64,000 nucleotides of DNA, taken from the NCBI RefSeq assembly GCF_001277995.1, contig NZ_CP009220.1, positions 1,612,001-1,676,000 of the forward strand, read 5' to 3'. The DNA is from Corynebacterium deserti GIMN1.010. GTDB lineage: Bacteria; Actinomycetota; Actinomycetes; Mycobacteriales; Mycobacteriaceae. Numbering within the stretch: the stretch's first letter is position 1; each line of letters begins with the position of its first letter. Of this stretch, positions 21,491 to 32,051 are shown in pieces. The translations under genes and the position numbers were made by a program. The notes beneath the pieces are model-generated. The model had not been told where the DNA came from. It made no database searches and worked only from the letters and a program-made list of their open reading frames with translations.

Positions 21491-23548
21491 TTATCCGATG
21501 TGGATTGGATCCATCTGGATGCGTAGCGGAAGATCATTTTTCCTCGCTGCGCGGGCGACCTGGGCTGCACGTAGTGCCCGACCCAACTCAGACCGCGGCC
21601 CCAAAGGTGTACGAATAAGCATGCGCTGTGGAGGTCCAAAGCGTTGTTCATCATACTCACCAGGCAAGTTCACACCTGGTGGCAAATCCACGGGTCCAAG
21701 AATCTCAGCGGTGGATGGCAGATGAGCAAGCTCAATGAAACTATCAAGTGCTGCGGTGGCACCGTCGATGGCTGCCATATGAACCGACGGCGGGAACGCT
21801 ACTTCCCTGCGGCTTCCTAATTCCTTGGCCGCAGCCCCCACCATGTCCCAGCGAATCAACGATTGGACAGCGGAAAAAGATGCATCTGCGACGACGACTA
21901 CTTCGCCATGGTGAATATGGGAATGCACCAACGTGGCAGCCGACGCCCACTTATGCAGGGTGTCTTCCATTGCGCGCAGATCCTGTCGACCCATAAGTGC
22001 CCACGTATCCAGCAGCAATAGGGCACCGTATGCGCCGAGGGATTCTGGACCGTCATATCCACCTGGAGAATTAAACACGTACGGCTCAGCTCCCGGCGTA
22101 GACACCACAATGGCCGCACGATTGTCCACACTATCGACAATCCTGTTGCCACCCGAGGTAATCACGCGCACCGACGGAAACGCTCGGCCCAGTTCTTCTG
22201 CGGTGCGTTCTGTTCCCAACACCACGGCGCGGAGTTTGGGCGAGCCACACGTTTGGCAGCGAAACCTCGAATCAGGTCGGCCACACCATCGGCAGGTGGG
22301 CACGGCTGCCCTATCATTACCGCCCTGTGGTAACCCCAGCGGACCATTGCAATGCCTGCACCTAGCGGGGGTTTTACACTGGCCACAGGCCAGAGTCGGA
22401 ACATAGCCTTTGCGTGGAACCTGGATAAGCACTGGTTGATTGCGTTCCAACGCAGCACGCACTGCTTTGTAGGCAATGCCAGGAAGACGTGCAGAACGGG
22501 CGAGAGGATCGCGTTCCAACTGCACGTCGGAGTCTCCTACCGCGTGAATACGAGGCATGCGGGTGCGCAAGGTTTCGCGCGGAGCCACTAAATCATGCAT
22601 CCACCCTGATTCCACCAACAGTTGTGTCTCTGCAGTCCGAGCATGCCCACCGATGATCAGTGAAGATCCTTCCAAACTCGACCTGGTTGTCAGTACTTCG
22701 CGGGCGTGAACATAAGGTGCGCGGGGATCAACGAGGTTATCGTCACCATCACTTACAATCACGGCGAGCTTAAGGTTTTCTACTGGTGCAAAGGCAGCGC
22801 TACGGGTGCCAATGACCAATCGGCCTTGCCCTTCCAACACCGAAAGAAACCTGCGGTAGCGCGCTTGTGGCCCCAGCCCGGAATTAAGCACCGTAATCTG
22901 CTTTGCTGATACCAAGGTCCGCAGCGCTGCTTCAAGTCGATCAAGGTCACGTTGATCAGGAACCACCAACAACGCTCCCCCGCCGTCTTTGACCACTTTG
23001 ACGGCCAACGATGCCAGAGCCAGTGCCCAATCATCACCAGGGGCGATTTGCCACGCCGCACGTGCAGTTGCCCCTGACAGCACTGCATCCACGAAGGACT
23101 GCCCGTGAAGATATGCAGACCACGAGGACAAATCAGGTTCCGTGACAGTACCCAGGGATTCCCAGGAGGCCTCTAAGTTTGAGTCCTCTGCCCCGGCGTG
23201 GCGGGCGGGAATTGCTGAGCGAATGAGGTCTGAGCGGACCCCACCGTATCGATCGGCAAGGTTTTCAATGAGTTTCGCAGTCCGTGTTGGATATACCACC
23301 ACGGGGGAAATCACGCGGTCTACATAGGCCAGGCTACCTTCGTGGGTGGTTTGGGAGGTGCGGTCTATGACTATGGCGTCGACAAGCCTGCCACCGAAAC
23401 GCACCCGCACCCGCACGCCCGGCTGGACGTCGTCGTGCTGGTCCTCACTGATGCGGTAATCAAAAAGACGATCAAGGTGAGGTAAACCCAACAACGGTAA
23501 AACCCGCGCCACCGACTTCTCTGGAGCGGGGACGCGGGTTTTTGCCAT
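21491..23548 (-). CDS. priA: Primosomal protein N' (PriA), degenerate helicase type
   Basis: Replication-restart protein, 685 residues. The N-terminal DNA-binding domain (1-110) and the zinc region with paired cysteines (CGQC, CRHC, CRWCG, CQTCG; around 400-460) are present. The helicase motifs are not: the Walker A position reads IAPGDDWALALAS and the DEAH position reads VSDGDDNLVDP. Actinobacterial PriA proteins are known to lack helicase motifs, so this is a lineage trait rather than a pseudogene. ATG at 23548; it lies between metK and def on the same strand. Confidence 0.92.
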   Translation of the reverse strand: MAKTRVPAPEKSVARVLPLLGLPHLDRLFDYRISEDQHDDVQPGVRVRVRFGGRLVDAIVIDRTSQTTHEGSLAYVDRVISPVVVYPTRTAKLIENLADRYGGVRSDLIRSAIPARHAGAEDSNLEASWESLGTVTEPDLSSWSAYLHGQSFVDAVLSGATARAAWQIAPGDDWALALASLAVKVVKDGGGALLVVPDQRDLDRLEAALRTLVSAKQITVLNSGLGPQARYRRFLSVLEGQGRLVIGTRSAAFAPVENLKLAVIVSDGDDNLVDPRAPYVHAREVLTTRSSLEGSSLIIGGHARTAETQLLVESGWMHDLVAPRETLRTRMPRIHAVGDSDVQLERDPLARSARLPGIAYKAVRAALERNQPVLIQVPRKGYVPTLACGQCKTPARCRHCNGPLGLPQGGNDRAAVPTCRWCGRPDSRFRCQTCGSPKLRAVVLGTERTAEELGRAFPSVRVITSGGNRIVDSVDNRAAIVVSTPGAEPYVFNSPGGYDGPESLGAYGALLLLDTWALMGRQDLRAMEDTLHKWASAATLVHSHIHHGEVVVVADASFSAVQSLIRWDMVGAAAKELGSRREVAFPPSVHMAAIDGATAALDSFIELAHLPSTAEILGPVDLPPGVNLPGEYDEQRFGPPQRMLIRTPLGPRSELGRALRAAQVARAARKNDLPLRIQMDPIHIG

Positions 23549-23574
23549 GAATCCGAAGATACTACATCAGATTT

Positions 23575-24798
23575 TTATGCCAACTTGAGGGCTGAACGAA
23601 GCTCCTCAACGCGGTTGGTGGCCTCCCAAGGAAGATCTAAATCGGTACGACCGAAGTGGCCATATGCTGCGGTGTCAGCGTAGATCGGGCGCTTAAGATC
23701 AAGCTCTCGGATGATTGCTGCTGGGCGCAGGTCGAAGACCTCGAGGACTGCTGCCTGGATCTGCTCGTCAGTCAGGCCTTCCTTGTTGGTGTCAAAGGTT
23801 TCCACGTAGAGGCCAACTGGCTTTGCGCGTCCAATAGCGTAAGCAACCTGAACTTCTGCACGCTCAGCAAGACCGGCAGCAACGATGTTTTTTGCTACCC
23901 AACGCATGGCGTAGGCCGCAGAGCGATCCACCTTGCTGGGGTCCTTGCCGGAGAAAGCTCCCCCGCCATGACGAGCCATGCCACCGTAGGTATCCACGAT
24001 GATCTTGCGGCCGGTCAAACCGGCATCGCCCATGGGTCCACCCAGGATGAAGGAACCTGATGGGTTGATCAGGACGTTGAGTTCCTCGGTGACGAGATTT
24101 TCAATACCTGCGTGGTTGATCACCCAATTAATAACATGCTCACGTAGCTCGGTTTCTAGCCACGCGCGGTCAACCTCTGGGTCGTGCTGAGTGGAGATAA
24201 CAACGGTATCCAGGTGGGATGGCTTATCTTCAGCGTCGTAGGCGAATGTGACCTGGGTCTTTCCGTCTGGGCGCAGGTGAGGAACGATGCCTTCCTTGCG
24301 TACCTGGGTCAGGCGGCGGGACAAACGGTGAGCCAACGCGATGGGCAGTGGCATGTACTCTTCGGTTTCGTTGGTGGCGTAACCGAACATGAGGCCTTGG
24401 TCGCCAGCACCTGCACGGTCATCATCATCAACATCGCCATTGGTGCGGGCCTCATCAGAGGTGTCCACACCGTCGGCGATTTCCTGGGACTGCTCGCCGA
24501 TGGAGACAGAAACACCACAGGTACGGCCGTCAAAGCCAACCTCGGAGGAGTTGAATCCAATTTCAATAAGCTTGTTGCGGACAAGCTGTGGGATCTCGAC
24601 GTAGGCGCTTGTGCGAACTTCCCCGACAACGTGGACGATGCCGGTTGTTACCACGGTTTCCACTGCTACACGGGAATGAGGGTCTTTCTCCAGCAGAGCA
24701 TCCAAAATAGTGTCTGAGATGGCATCGCAGATCTTATCTGGGTGTCCCTCAGTGACAGATTCACTGGTAAACAAACGGACGGCGGTTGGCTGAGCCAC
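23575..24798 (-). CDS. metK: S-adenosylmethionine synthase
   Basis: Makes S-adenosylmethionine from methionine and ATP. 407 residues. Motifs: [11 protein letters not shown] (15-25), [16 protein letters not shown] near 131-146, and [19 protein letters not shown] near 275-293. The start is GTG at 24798 with AGAAGGG upstream. A McbR-type operator sits between the -35 and -10 of the apparent promoter, so expression should respond to the methionine pathway signal S-adenosylhomocysteine. Confidence 0.97.
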   Translation of the reverse strand: MAQPTAVRLFTSESVTEGHPDKICDAISDTILDALLEKDPHSRVAVETVVTTGIVHVVGEVRTSAYVEIPQLVRNKLIEIGFNSSEVGFDGRTCGVSVSIGEQSQEIADGVDTSDEARTNGDVDDDDRAGAGDQGLMFGYATNETEEYMPLPIALAHRLSRRLTQVRKEGIVPHLRPDGKTQVTFAYDAEDKPSHLDTVVISTQHDPEVDRAWLETELREHVINWVINHAGIENLVTEELNVLINPSGSFILGGPMGDAGLTGRKIIVDTYGGMARHGGGAFSGKDPSKVDRSAAYAMRWVAKNIVAAGLAERAEVQVAYAIGRAKPVGLYVETFDTNKEGLTDEQIQAAVLEVFDLRPAAIIRELDLKRPIYADTAAYGHFGRTDLDLPWEATNRVEELRSALKLA

Positions 24799-24851
24799 AA
24801 GTACCCTTCTTTCGAAGAAGTTGAGAATTGTTAATACGAAATACTCACAAC

Positions 24852-24880
24852 AATATAGACCAAGCTGTCTAAATCTGCAA
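24852..24880 (-). promoter_or_regulatory. metK promoter with internal McbR-type operator
   Basis: On the minus strand, TTGCAG (24880-24875) and TATATT (24857-24852) are separated by 17 bases. The palindrome TAGAC-N6-GTCTA (24856-24871) fills the spacer and touches the -10. This is the McbR consensus known from C. glutamicum sulfur and methionine genes. The position implies steric repression. Confidence 0.8.
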
Positions 24881-24909
24881 TCTGGTTAGTCTGTACCACT
24901 ATTTGCTCA

Positions 24910-26157
24910 TTATGAATCAGAGCGAAACGCGACCGCAGCATCCCAAATCTGAGCTGCTACATCAAGCTTGCTGCCCTGCTCAACTTCCACGACACCTCCA
25001 CGAGAATCGAGGATCCAGCCTTCATTGTGCTTTTGCCCAAAAACTTTGCCCATACCCACTTCATTGCACATCAAGAGGTCACAGCCTTTGCGCTGAAGTT
25101 TGGCGCGGGCATAATCCAGTGCACTGGTGTGCTCGTCGCCTGTCTCGGCAGCAAACCCGACGATGACAGGATTGTGTGGAAACTGGCCGGCGTCGCGACG
25201 TGTCACCGTGGTGGCCAAAATGTCTGGGTTTTCTACTAGCTTGATGGTGCTCAACGAGTCCTCATCCGCACCCTTCTTCAGCTTGGAGCTAGCCAAGGAC
25301 TCGGGTTTAAAATCGGCTACCGCCGCAGCCATGACGATATAATCTGCGTCAGCTGCGCGCTGATAAACGGCATCGAACATGTCCTGGGTGGACACCACAG
25401 AGACAACCTCAGCGCCCGCGGGAGTCGGTAAATTATCCGTACTACCTGCAACGATAGTCACCTTGGCACCACGCTGAGCCGCAATTTCACCGAGTGCAAA
25501 CCCTTGACGGCCAGACGAGCTATTGCCAATAAATCGCACCGGATCAATATGTTCATGCGTGCCACCAGCGGTAATGAGCACATTCTTACCGGTGAGATCC
25601 TGTGGCAAACGGGCACCATTGTGTACTGCGTTGGCAATATCAACGATTTGTTCAGGGTCCGGCAATCGCCCAGGACCGGTATCTTTACCCGTCAAACGCC
25701 CATGTGCTGGTTCAATGACCGTGATGCCACGCTCACGCAGCGTCGCCACATTGGCCACCGTTGCTGGGTTAAACCACATCTCGGTGTGCATGGCAGGCGC
25801 AATAACCACGGGGCACGTAGCCACCAGCAGGGTGGCAGCCAACAAATCATCACCGCGCCCCATGGCCACACGGGACATGAGATCAGCAGTAGCTGGCGCA
25901 ATGACGATCAGATCGGCCTCCTGCCCCACCTTCACGTGCTGCACCCTATCCACCGCGTCAAACACAGTGGTAGACACCGGATTGCCTGACAGCGCCTCAA
26001 ACGTTGCCTTACCCACAAAATTCAGCGCCGCCTCCGTAGGCACGACGCGTACATTATCGCCAGCCTCCTTAAACGCACGAATAATATGACACGCCTTGTA
26101 CGCGGCAATTCCGCCAGCGACTCCCACTACAATATTTCGTGGCTGATTAGTGCTCAT
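24910..26157 (-). CDS. coaBC: Bifunctional phosphopantothenoylcysteine decarboxylase / synthetase
   Basis: Coenzyme A synthesis: CoaB joins phosphopantothenate with cysteine, CoaC decarboxylates the product. 415 residues. The FMN-dependent CoaC domain (1-185) starts VVGVAGGIAAYKACHIIR and carries the ATCPVVIAPAMHTEMW substrate loop. CoaB (190-415) begins with KNVLITAGGTHEHIDPVR and has SSSGRQGFALGE. The long-used name is dfp. It is downstream of rpoZ by 209 bases, with the rpoZ terminator between. Confidence 0.95.
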   Translation of the reverse strand: MSTNQPRNIVVGVAGGIAAYKACHIIRAFKEAGDNVRVVPTEAALNFVGKATFEALSGNPVSTTVFDAVDRVQHVKVGQEADLIVIAPATADLMSRVAMGRGDDLLAATLLVATCPVVIAPAMHTEMWFNPATVANVATLRERGITVIEPAHGRLTGKDTGPGRLPDPEQIVDIANAVHNGARLPQDLTGKNVLITAGGTHEHIDPVRFIGNSSSGRQGFALGEIAAQRGAKVTIVAGSTDNLPTPAGAEVVSVVSTQDMFDAVYQRAADADYIVMAAAVADFKPESLASSKLKKGADEDSLSTIKLVENPDILATTVTRRDAGQFPHNPVIVGFAAETGDEHTSALDYARAKLQRKGCDLLMCNEVGMGKVFGQKHNEGWILDSRGGVVEVEQGSKLDVAAQIWDAAVAFRSDS

Positions 26158-26287
26158 GATTGATAAAAATCCTCATTCATTCCCAGGCAACGCGATACCC
26201 CCACACTCTAGCGCCCCAACGCGACACACGGAGTCAGCGCACGGGCAATGCTTATCGACGCCGTCCTCCACCACCCCATCGCGCACG

Positions 26288-26336
26288 AAAAAACACCCAC
26301 CCCGCGCGGAAAATCGCATACGGAATAGGTGTTTTA
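26288..26336 (-). terminator. Probable terminator of rpoZ
   Basis: AAAACACC (26290-26297) pairs with GGTGTTTT (26328-26335). The loop of about 30 bases has further pairing, and on the minus strand a T-run follows. It is 31 bases after the rpoZ stop. The rest of the 209-base gap to coaBC shows one copy of the 12-base word (26250-26261) and no gene. Confidence 0.55.
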
Positions 26337-26366
26337 CGCTGTGTGAAGTTTTACACCAGGTCTGGA

Positions 26367-26660
26367 TTAGCCTTCTTCGTGGTCCAACAGACCTGCGTTG
26401 ATTTCGCGCAGCGCAATAGACAGTGGCTTCTCGCCGGGCTGCGGGGTAACCAGAGGTCCGATGAACTCGAATACTCCCTCATCTGCCTGATGGTAGAAGC
26501 TGTTGATCTGACGCGCACGCTTGGCGGCGAAGATCACGAGGGCGTACTTAGAAGTGACCTTGTCCAGCAGCTCATCGATCGGAGGGGCGGTAATACCCAC
26601 TGGCGGATCGAAGACGGCCTTGGTGGCGTTGGTCTCGTTGCTCACGTTGGTCACTGACAC
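26367..26660 (-). CDS. rpoZ: RNA polymerase subunit omega
   Basis: Assembly-assisting small subunit of RNA polymerase. 97 residues. The [28 protein letters not shown] region (written here across residues 26-53) matches the conserved RpoZ core, with Lys/Arg residues that contact beta-prime. A short C-terminal tail (DHEEG) follows. It lies 84 bases after gmk, on the same strand. Confidence 0.94.
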   Translation of the reverse strand: MSVTNVSNETNATKAVFDPPVGITAPPIDELLDKVTSKYALVIFAAKRARQINSFYHQADEGVFEFIGPLVTPQPGEKPLSIALREINAGLLDHEEG

Positions 26661-26744
26661 CTTTTCAAAAGTATATGGACAGTAGTAAAAGAGCGGGAAA
26701 GGTTGCTCAATCGGAAAAGCATACCCTACCGCCCCCTGTTTTGG

Positions 26745-27317
26745 CTAAGCGCCGAGGAGAAGATTCTCAATAGCCTTGACGGCGCTCTCTACGTCATCAT
26801 TAACGATGACGTGTTTAAATTCGCGTTGAGCAGCCAGTTCTTCGCGTGCGGTCTCAAGCCTGCGAGCAATAACGTCTTCGCTCTCAGTGCCTCGACCAGT
26901 TAGGCGTTCAACCAAGATTTCCCACGAAGGTGGCGCGAGGAAAACGGTTTCTGCGTCTGGAATGAGGCGAGCTATGTTTCGGGCTCCAGCGAGATCAACC
27001 TCAATCAACACTGGGCGGCCAGCTTGGCGCGCTTCGTTGACGGGTCCTGCTGGGGTACCGGAACGCTGCAATCCACCGTGGATGTCTGCCCATTCGAGCA
27101 TTTCTCCACGATCAATTTTATCCTGAAATTCCTGTGGAGTGACATAGAAGTAGTCACGGCCATCGACCTCACCTGGGCGTGGAGCCCGGGTGGTCATGGA
27201 CACACTGAAATATAGGTTGGGAACGTCATTGCGGAGGCGATCAACCACAGTCGATTTACCGACCGCTGAGGGACCCGCAAGAATAACGAGCTTGCCTTGT
27301 GGATTATCGCCGGACAC
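26745..27317 (-). CDS. gmk: Guanylate kinase
   Basis: Phosphorylates GMP to GDP. 190 residues from GTG at 27317. P-loop GPSAVGKST is at 15-23, followed by [19 protein letters not shown], the GMP-binding segment. The frame stays open upstream to 27446, but that extension overlaps the mihF 3' end and encodes no family residues. GTG at 27317 has GAGGA 11 bases upstream and lies 7 bases after mihF, which fits the conserved mihF-gmk-rpoZ operon. Confidence 0.94.
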   Translation of the reverse strand: MSGDNPQGKLVILAGPSAVGKSTVVDRLRNDVPNLYFSVSMTTRAPRPGEVDGRDYFYVTPQEFQDKIDRGEMLEWADIHGGLQRSGTPAGPVNEARQAGRPVLIEVDLAGARNIARLIPDAETVFLAPPSWEILVERLTGRGTESEDVIARRLETAREELAAQREFKHVIVNDDVESAVKAIENLLLGA

Positions 27318-27324
27318 AGAAAAC

Positions 27325-27645
27325 TTAATCCTCGAAACCGAAGCGCTCAAGGAGTGCGCGACGCTGACGGTCACCCAGTCCACGAAGGCGACGGGTCTGA
27401 GCAATGCCCAGCTCGTCCATGATTTCCTTTGCCTTAACCTTGCCAACCTTTGGAAGAGCCTCGAGAAGAGCGGAGACCTTGGTCTTACCGATGATCTCGT
27501 CAGACTCAGCCTTGTCCAGAACGTCCTTGAGGTTGGTGTTGCCGCGCTTCAGGTTCTCCTTGAGCTCTGCGCGTGCCTTGCGTGCTTCTGCTGCCTTAGC
27601 AAGAGCTGCCTTGCGCTGCTCATCAGTCAACTGTGGAAGGGCCAC
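27325..27645 (-). CDS. mihF: Actinobacterial integration host factor mIHF
   Basis: Nucleoid-associated DNA-bending protein essential in several actinobacteria. 106 residues. The N-terminus is helical and basic ([20 protein letters not shown]). The H2TH-like DNA-binding part contains [23 protein letters not shown] and ends [30 protein letters not shown] element precedes the ATG. First gene of mihF-gmk-rpoZ. Confidence 0.95.
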   Translation of the reverse strand: MALPQLTDEQRKAALAKAAEARKARAELKENLKRGNTNLKDVLDKAESDEIIGKTKVSALLEALPKVGKVKAKEIMDELGIAQTRRLRGLGDRQRRALLERFGFED

Positions 27646-27788
27646 GGGGTTCCTCCGTTATCGTGTGTTTTCTAGTGACAATTCGAATACAAAGTATCCA
27701 GAAACCGAGGGTACACGGGTGAATACCAATCGTGTCAGCCTGCGATTTTCGAATAGTCTAGCACTACTTCCACAAACACAAAGGTGGC

Positions 27789-27840
27789 ACGGTCCCTAAA
27801 TTCTAAAACTGCAGGTCACAGCGTTACATTTAAGGGCCGT
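27789..27840. other. Inverted repeat downstream of pyrF
   Basis: ACGGTCCCTAAAT (27789-27801) and ATTTAAGGGCCGT (27828-27840) pair at most positions, with a 26-base loop. It begins 9 bases after the pyrF stop. There is no T-run, so it may be a factor-dependent end or an RNA-stability hairpin of the pyr operon. Confidence 0.4.
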
Positions 27841-27848
27841 CCCGGTGA

Positions 27849-28685
27849 CTATGACCTGGGAAAACCAGGAAAGTCAGTCGCGGTTTCCACCACAGCATTT
27901 CGCATGTCGGCAACCGATGGGCCAAGCTTCAAAATGCTGCGGGAGACATTCGGGAATGCCAAGTGTGACATTTCTCCAGCGATAACGTTGACGTCTTCTG
28001 CTGTGCCGCCCTGGGCGCCGACACCCGGCATGAGGATGGGGCCGGAAAGCGTCGATAAGCGGGGTGGGTGAGCCAAGGTAGCGCCAATGACGACGCCAAC
28101 GTTGCCAGCCTGACCACGCTGCGCACATGGCGCGTTAAGCGTCGCCACGTGATCAACGATCTGCTGCGCAATGCTCACGCCATCTGCGTTGACCTGATCC
28201 TGCAGCTCGCGCGCTTCAGGGTTGGAGGTAGCGGCCAGGACGAACACTCCCCTGTCGTGTTCCTGGGCAAGCTCCAGGACAGGATCGAGGGAATGGAAAC
28301 CCAAGTACGGCGAGACGGTGACGGCGTCGCTGGACAGCGGTGAGGAAGGATCTAGCCACGCCGTGGCATACCCTGCCATCGTGGATCCGATATCGCCACG
28401 CTTGGCGTCAGCTACCACCAAACAACCACGTTCCCGGAGCGTCTGGATGGTCTCCTCCAAGATGGCGAATCCTTGTGAGCCAAAGCGCTCATAGAACGCG
28501 ACCTGAGGCTTCACCAGGGCGACGGTGTCTGCAAATGCGTCTACACATGCCCTAGAAAATTCTGCAAGGCCCTCAACACTGACTGGCAGACCCCACGCCT
28601 CAAGGAGGCTTGCGTGCGGGTCAATACCCACACATAGCCGTCCTCTAGTTGTAGCGGCATCAAGAAGTTTCTCGCCGAATGTCAC
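27849..28685 (-). CDS. pyrF: Orotidine 5'-phosphate decarboxylase (type 2)
   Basis: Last step of UMP synthesis. 278 residues, the long actinobacterial type. The catalytic segment VVADAKRGDIGSTM contains Lys95, and VGIDPH is at 19-24. It is the last gene of the pyr operon and starts 3 bases after carB ends. A GCTTRTCGACGC copy at 28049 falls in a reading frame different from the Leu-Val-Asp-Ala frame of other copies. Confidence 0.95.
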   Translation of the reverse strand: MTFGEKLLDAATTRGRLCVGIDPHASLLEAWGLPVSVEGLAEFSRACVDAFADTVALVKPQVAFYERFGSQGFAILEETIQTLRERGCLVVADAKRGDIGSTMAGYATAWLDPSSPLSSDAVTVSPYLGFHSLDPVLELAQEHDRGVFVLAATSNPEARELQDQVNADGVSIAQQIVDHVATLNAPCAQRGQAGNVGVVIGATLAHPPRLSTLSGPILMPGVGAQGGTAEDVNVIAGEMSHLAFPNVSRSILKLGPSVADMRNAVVETATDFPGFPRS

Positions 28686-28688
28686 TGT

Positions 28689-31600
28689 TTACGCGCCCTT
28701 TTTAGAAGCATTGACAGCGTGATCCAGTTCTTGCAGAGCACGAACGCTAACCACACCAGACTGGAGAGCTTCAATGCCCTGGACACCTGCGGTAACGCCC
28801 TGAACAGTGGTGATCAATGGAACACCAACGGTCACAGCTGCTGCGCGGATGTCGTATCCATCGTGGCGTGCACCTGCAGAACCTGCTGGGGTGTTGAGGA
28901 TCAAGTCCACTTCGCCTTCACGGATGCGGTCAACAATGGACTTGCCTTCCACACCGTCGCGGATGTCGGAAGCCTTGAGCACAATTTCGCACTCGACGCC
29001 GTTACGACGCAGCATGCCAGCGGTACCTTCAGTTGCCAAAATCTTAAATCCCATGGATGCCAGGCGCTGGATCGGCAGAATCAGGGTGCGCTTGTCGCGG
29101 TTAGCAACGGAAACGAACACGGTGCCAGAAGTTGGCAGTGCACCAAACGCACCGGCTTCAGCCTTGGCGTAGGCTGCGCCGAAGTTATCGGCAAGACCCA
29201 TGACCTCGCCAGTGGACTTCATCTCTGGGGAAAGCAGGGTATCCAGGGTCTTTCCATCTGGGCGACGGAAGCGGTTGAATGGCAAAACTGCTTCCTTCAC
29301 GGCGATTGGCGCATCCAGTGGCAGGGATCCACCGTCGTAATCGGTAGGAATCATGCCTTCCTTGCGCAGCTCCTCGATGGTTGCGCCGACAGAAATTCGG
29401 GATGCAGCCTTCGCAAGGTTTACGCCCGTTGCCTTGGAGACGAAAGGCACGGTACGAGATGCGCGTGGGTTGGCCTCGATGACGTAGAGGATATCGTCCT
29501 TGAGGGCGTACTGAACGTTCATCAAGCCCTTAACACCAATGCCCAGAGCAAGCTTTTGGGTTGCCTCGCGTACCTTAGCGATGTCTTGCGCGCCCAACGT
29601 CATTGGAGGAAGTGCACATGCGGAGTCTCCGGAGTGAATGCCAGCTTCCTCAATGTGCTCCATGACACCTGCGAGGTAGACCTCGTCGCCGTCGCACAGA
29701 GCGTCGACATCGATCTCGATGGCGTTATCCAAGAAGCGGTCAACCAGGACTGGGTGCTCGGTGGACAGCTCCGTTGCTCGGTTGATGTAATCCTTCAGGG
29801 ATGGCTCGTCGTAGACAATTTCCATGCCACGGCCACCGAGCACGTAAGACGGACGGACAAGCACTGGGTAGCTGATTTCATTGGCTACGTCACGTGCCTC
29901 GTCGAAGGAGGTGGCGGTGCCAAATGCTGGTGCTGGAAGCTGCTCGCGGTTAAGCAGTGCACCGAACTCGCCACGATCTTCTGCCAGGTTGATAGCCTCT
30001 GGTGAGGTACCGATAACTGGGACGCCGGCCTTTTTCAGACGCTCTGCCAAGCCAAGTGGGGTCTGTCCGCCGAGTTGAACGATTACACCTGCGACGGTTC
30101 CGGACTGAGACTCAGCGTGGTAGACCTCCATGACGTCTTCGAAGGTCAGTGGCTCGAAGTAGAGGCGGTCAGCGGTGTCGTAGTCAGTGGACACGGTCTC
30201 AGGGTTGCAGTTAACCATGACGGTTTCATAGCCAATGCGAGAAAGTTCCAGTGCTGCGTGGACACAGGAGTAGTCGAATTCGATGCCCTGGCCGATGCGG
30301 TTTGGACCGGAGCCCAAGATGAGGACCTTCTCACGCTCGGTCTGTGGTGCAACCTCAGACTCTGCTGCTGGATCCAGCTCGTATGCGGAGTAGTGGTAGG
30401 GGGTTTTTGCCTCGAACTCAGCGGCACAGGTATCCACAGTCTTGAACACTGGGCGGATGCCCAAGGACAGGCGCAGGGTGCGGACACCATCTTCGCCTGC
30501 GAATTCTGGGCGAAGGGCTGCGATCTGGAGGTCGGATAGACCCATAAACTTGGCTTCGCGCAGGAGGTCCTCGTTGAGGAATGGGGCGTCGACAAGCTTT
30601 TGACGGAAGGCAACCAGCCCTTCCAGCTCGGCGAGGAACCACGGATCAACGGAGGAGGCGTCGTAAAGCTCTTCGACGGTGGCTCCCAGGCGCATAGCCA
30701 GTTCGACGTCATAGAGGCGACCTTCAGTGGGGCGCTTGAGGTCTTCCAAGACTGCTGCCTTGTCGGTGGCGCGCTCGCCTGCGAAGAACTCATCCGGCTT
30801 GGTCCAGAAGCCCTGCTGTTTGGTTTCGAGGGAACGCAGTGCCTTATTCAGTGCTGCGATGTAGTTACGGCCAAGAGACATTACCTCACCAACGGACTTC
30901 ATGGTGGTGGTCAGGGTGTCGTCAGCGCCGACGAACTTCTCGAAAGCAAAGCGTGGTGCCTTGACTACGACGTAGTCAATGGTGGGCTCGAACGCTGCTG
31001 GGGTTTCACCAGTGATGTCGTTGGTGATCTCATCGAGGGTGTAGCCAATGGCCAGCTTGGCTGCCATCTTGGCGATGGGAAAACCAGTTGCCTTGGATGC
31101 CAACGCGGAGGAACGGGACACGCGTGGGTTCATCTCAATGGTGATGATGCGACCATCGTTAGGGTTGACAGCGAACTGGATGTTACATCCACCCGTGTCA
31201 ACACCGACTTCGCGGATAATTGCGATGCCCTGGTCACGCATCTTCTGGAATTCGCGGTCAGTCAGGGTAAGTGCTGGTGCGACAGTGACGGAGTCACCGG
31301 TGTGCACACCGAGTGCGTCGACGTTTTCGATGGAACAGACAACCACAACGTTGTCCGCGGTGTCACGCATGAGCTCGAGCTCGAATTCTTTCCAACCGAG
31401 GATGGATTCTTCGATAAGCACGTTGGCTTCTGGGGACGCTGCGAGTCCGCCACCAGCGATGCGCTCGAGGTCTTCGGTGGTGTATGCAAGGCCGGAGCCT
31501 AGACCACCCATGGTGAAGGATGGGCGCACAACAACTGGCAGGCCAAGCTCTGCGACGGTTTCGTGGACTTCTTCCATGTTGTGGCAGACGCGGGAACGGG

Positions 31601-32045
31601 CGGATTCGCCGCCGATGGTGGCAACGATGTCCTTGAACTTCTGGCGGTCTTCACCGCGCTCGATGGCGTCGATGTCTGCACCGATGAGTTCTACGCCGTA
31701 CTTCTCCAAGATGCCCAGGCGGTCAAGCTTGATGGCAGCGTTAAGTGCGGTCTGGCCACCAAGGGTTGCCAGCACTGCGTCGATGGGGTGTCCCTGCTCG
31801 ATTTCCTTGGCAAAAATTTTGTCAATATATTCCGGCTCGATGGGCTCCACGTAGGTATGGTCAGCCATCTCTGGGTCGGTCATGATGGTTGCCGGGTTGG
31901 AATTGATGAGGGTAACGCGCAGTCCCTCTTCCTTCAGAACACGGCAGGCCTGGGTTCCGGAATAGTCAAATTCACACGCTTGGCCGATAACGATGGGGCC
32001 TGAGCCGATGACGAGGACGTGGTTAATATCTGAACGCTTTGGCAT
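28689..32045 (-). CDS. carB: Carbamoyl-phosphate synthase large subunit
   Basis: Makes carbamoyl phosphate from ammonia (delivered by CarA), bicarbonate and 2 ATP, for pyrimidines and arginine. 1118 residues. Two homologous ATP-grasp halves: the first begins [22 protein letters not shown], given here as residues 9-30, and the second near 575 with [20 protein letters not shown]. The C-terminal 150 residues form the MGS-like allosteric domain. ATG at 32045 is 6 bases after carA. Confidence 0.97.
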   Translation of the reverse strand: MPKRSDINHVLVIGSGPIVIGQACEFDYSGTQACRVLKEEGLRVTLINSNPATIMTDPEMADHTYVEPIEPEYIDKIFAKEIEQGHPIDAVLATLGGQTALNAAIKLDRLGILEKYGVELIGADIDAIERGEDRQKFKDIVATIGGESARSRVCHNMEEVHETVAELGLPVVVRPSFTMGGLGSGLAYTTEDLERIAGGGLAASPEANVLIEESILGWKEFELELMRDTADNVVVVCSIENVDALGVHTGDSVTVAPALTLTDREFQKMRDQGIAIIREVGVDTGGCNIQFAVNPNDGRIITIEMNPRVSRSSALASKATGFPIAKMAAKLAIGYTLDEITNDITGETPAAFEPTIDYVVVKAPRFAFEKFVGADDTLTTTMKSVGEVMSLGRNYIAALNKALRSLETKQQGFWTKPDEFFAGERATDKAAVLEDLKRPTEGRLYDVELAMRLGATVEELYDASSVDPWFLAELEGLVAFRQKLVDAPFLNEDLLREAKFMGLSDLQIAALRPEFAGEDGVRTLRLSLGIRPVFKTVDTCAAEFEAKTPYHYSAYELDPAAESEVAPQTEREKVLILGSGPNRIGQGIEFDYSCVHAALELSRIGYETVMVNCNPETVSTDYDTADRLYFEPLTFEDVMEVYHAESQSGTVAGVIVQLGGQTPLGLAERLKKAGVPVIGTSPEAINLAEDRGEFGALLNREQLPAPAFGTATSFDEARDVANEISYPVLVRPSYVLGGRGMEIVYDEPSLKDYINRATELSTEHPVLVDRFLDNAIEIDVDALCDGDEVYLAGVMEHIEEAGIHSGDSACALPPMTLGAQDIAKVREATQKLALGIGVKGLMNVQYALKDDILYVIEANPRASRTVPFVSKATGVNLAKAASRISVGATIEELRKEGMIPTDYDGGSLPLDAPIAVKEAVLPFNRFRRPDGKTLDTLLSPEMKSTGEVMGLADNFGAAYAKAEAGAFGALPTSGTVFVSVANRDKRTLILPIQRLASMGFKILATEGTAGMLRRNGVECEIVLKASDIRDGVEGKSIVDRIREGEVDLILNTPAGSAGARHDGYDIRAAAVTVGVPLITTVQGVTAGVQGIEALQSGVVSVRALQELDHAVNASKKGA

Positions 32046-32051
32046 TTTAGG

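Noticed and set aside
26745-27446. 233-codon version of guanylate kinase
   Set aside because: The extra 43 residues overlap mihF and carry no family similarity; GTG at 27317 has a ribosome site.
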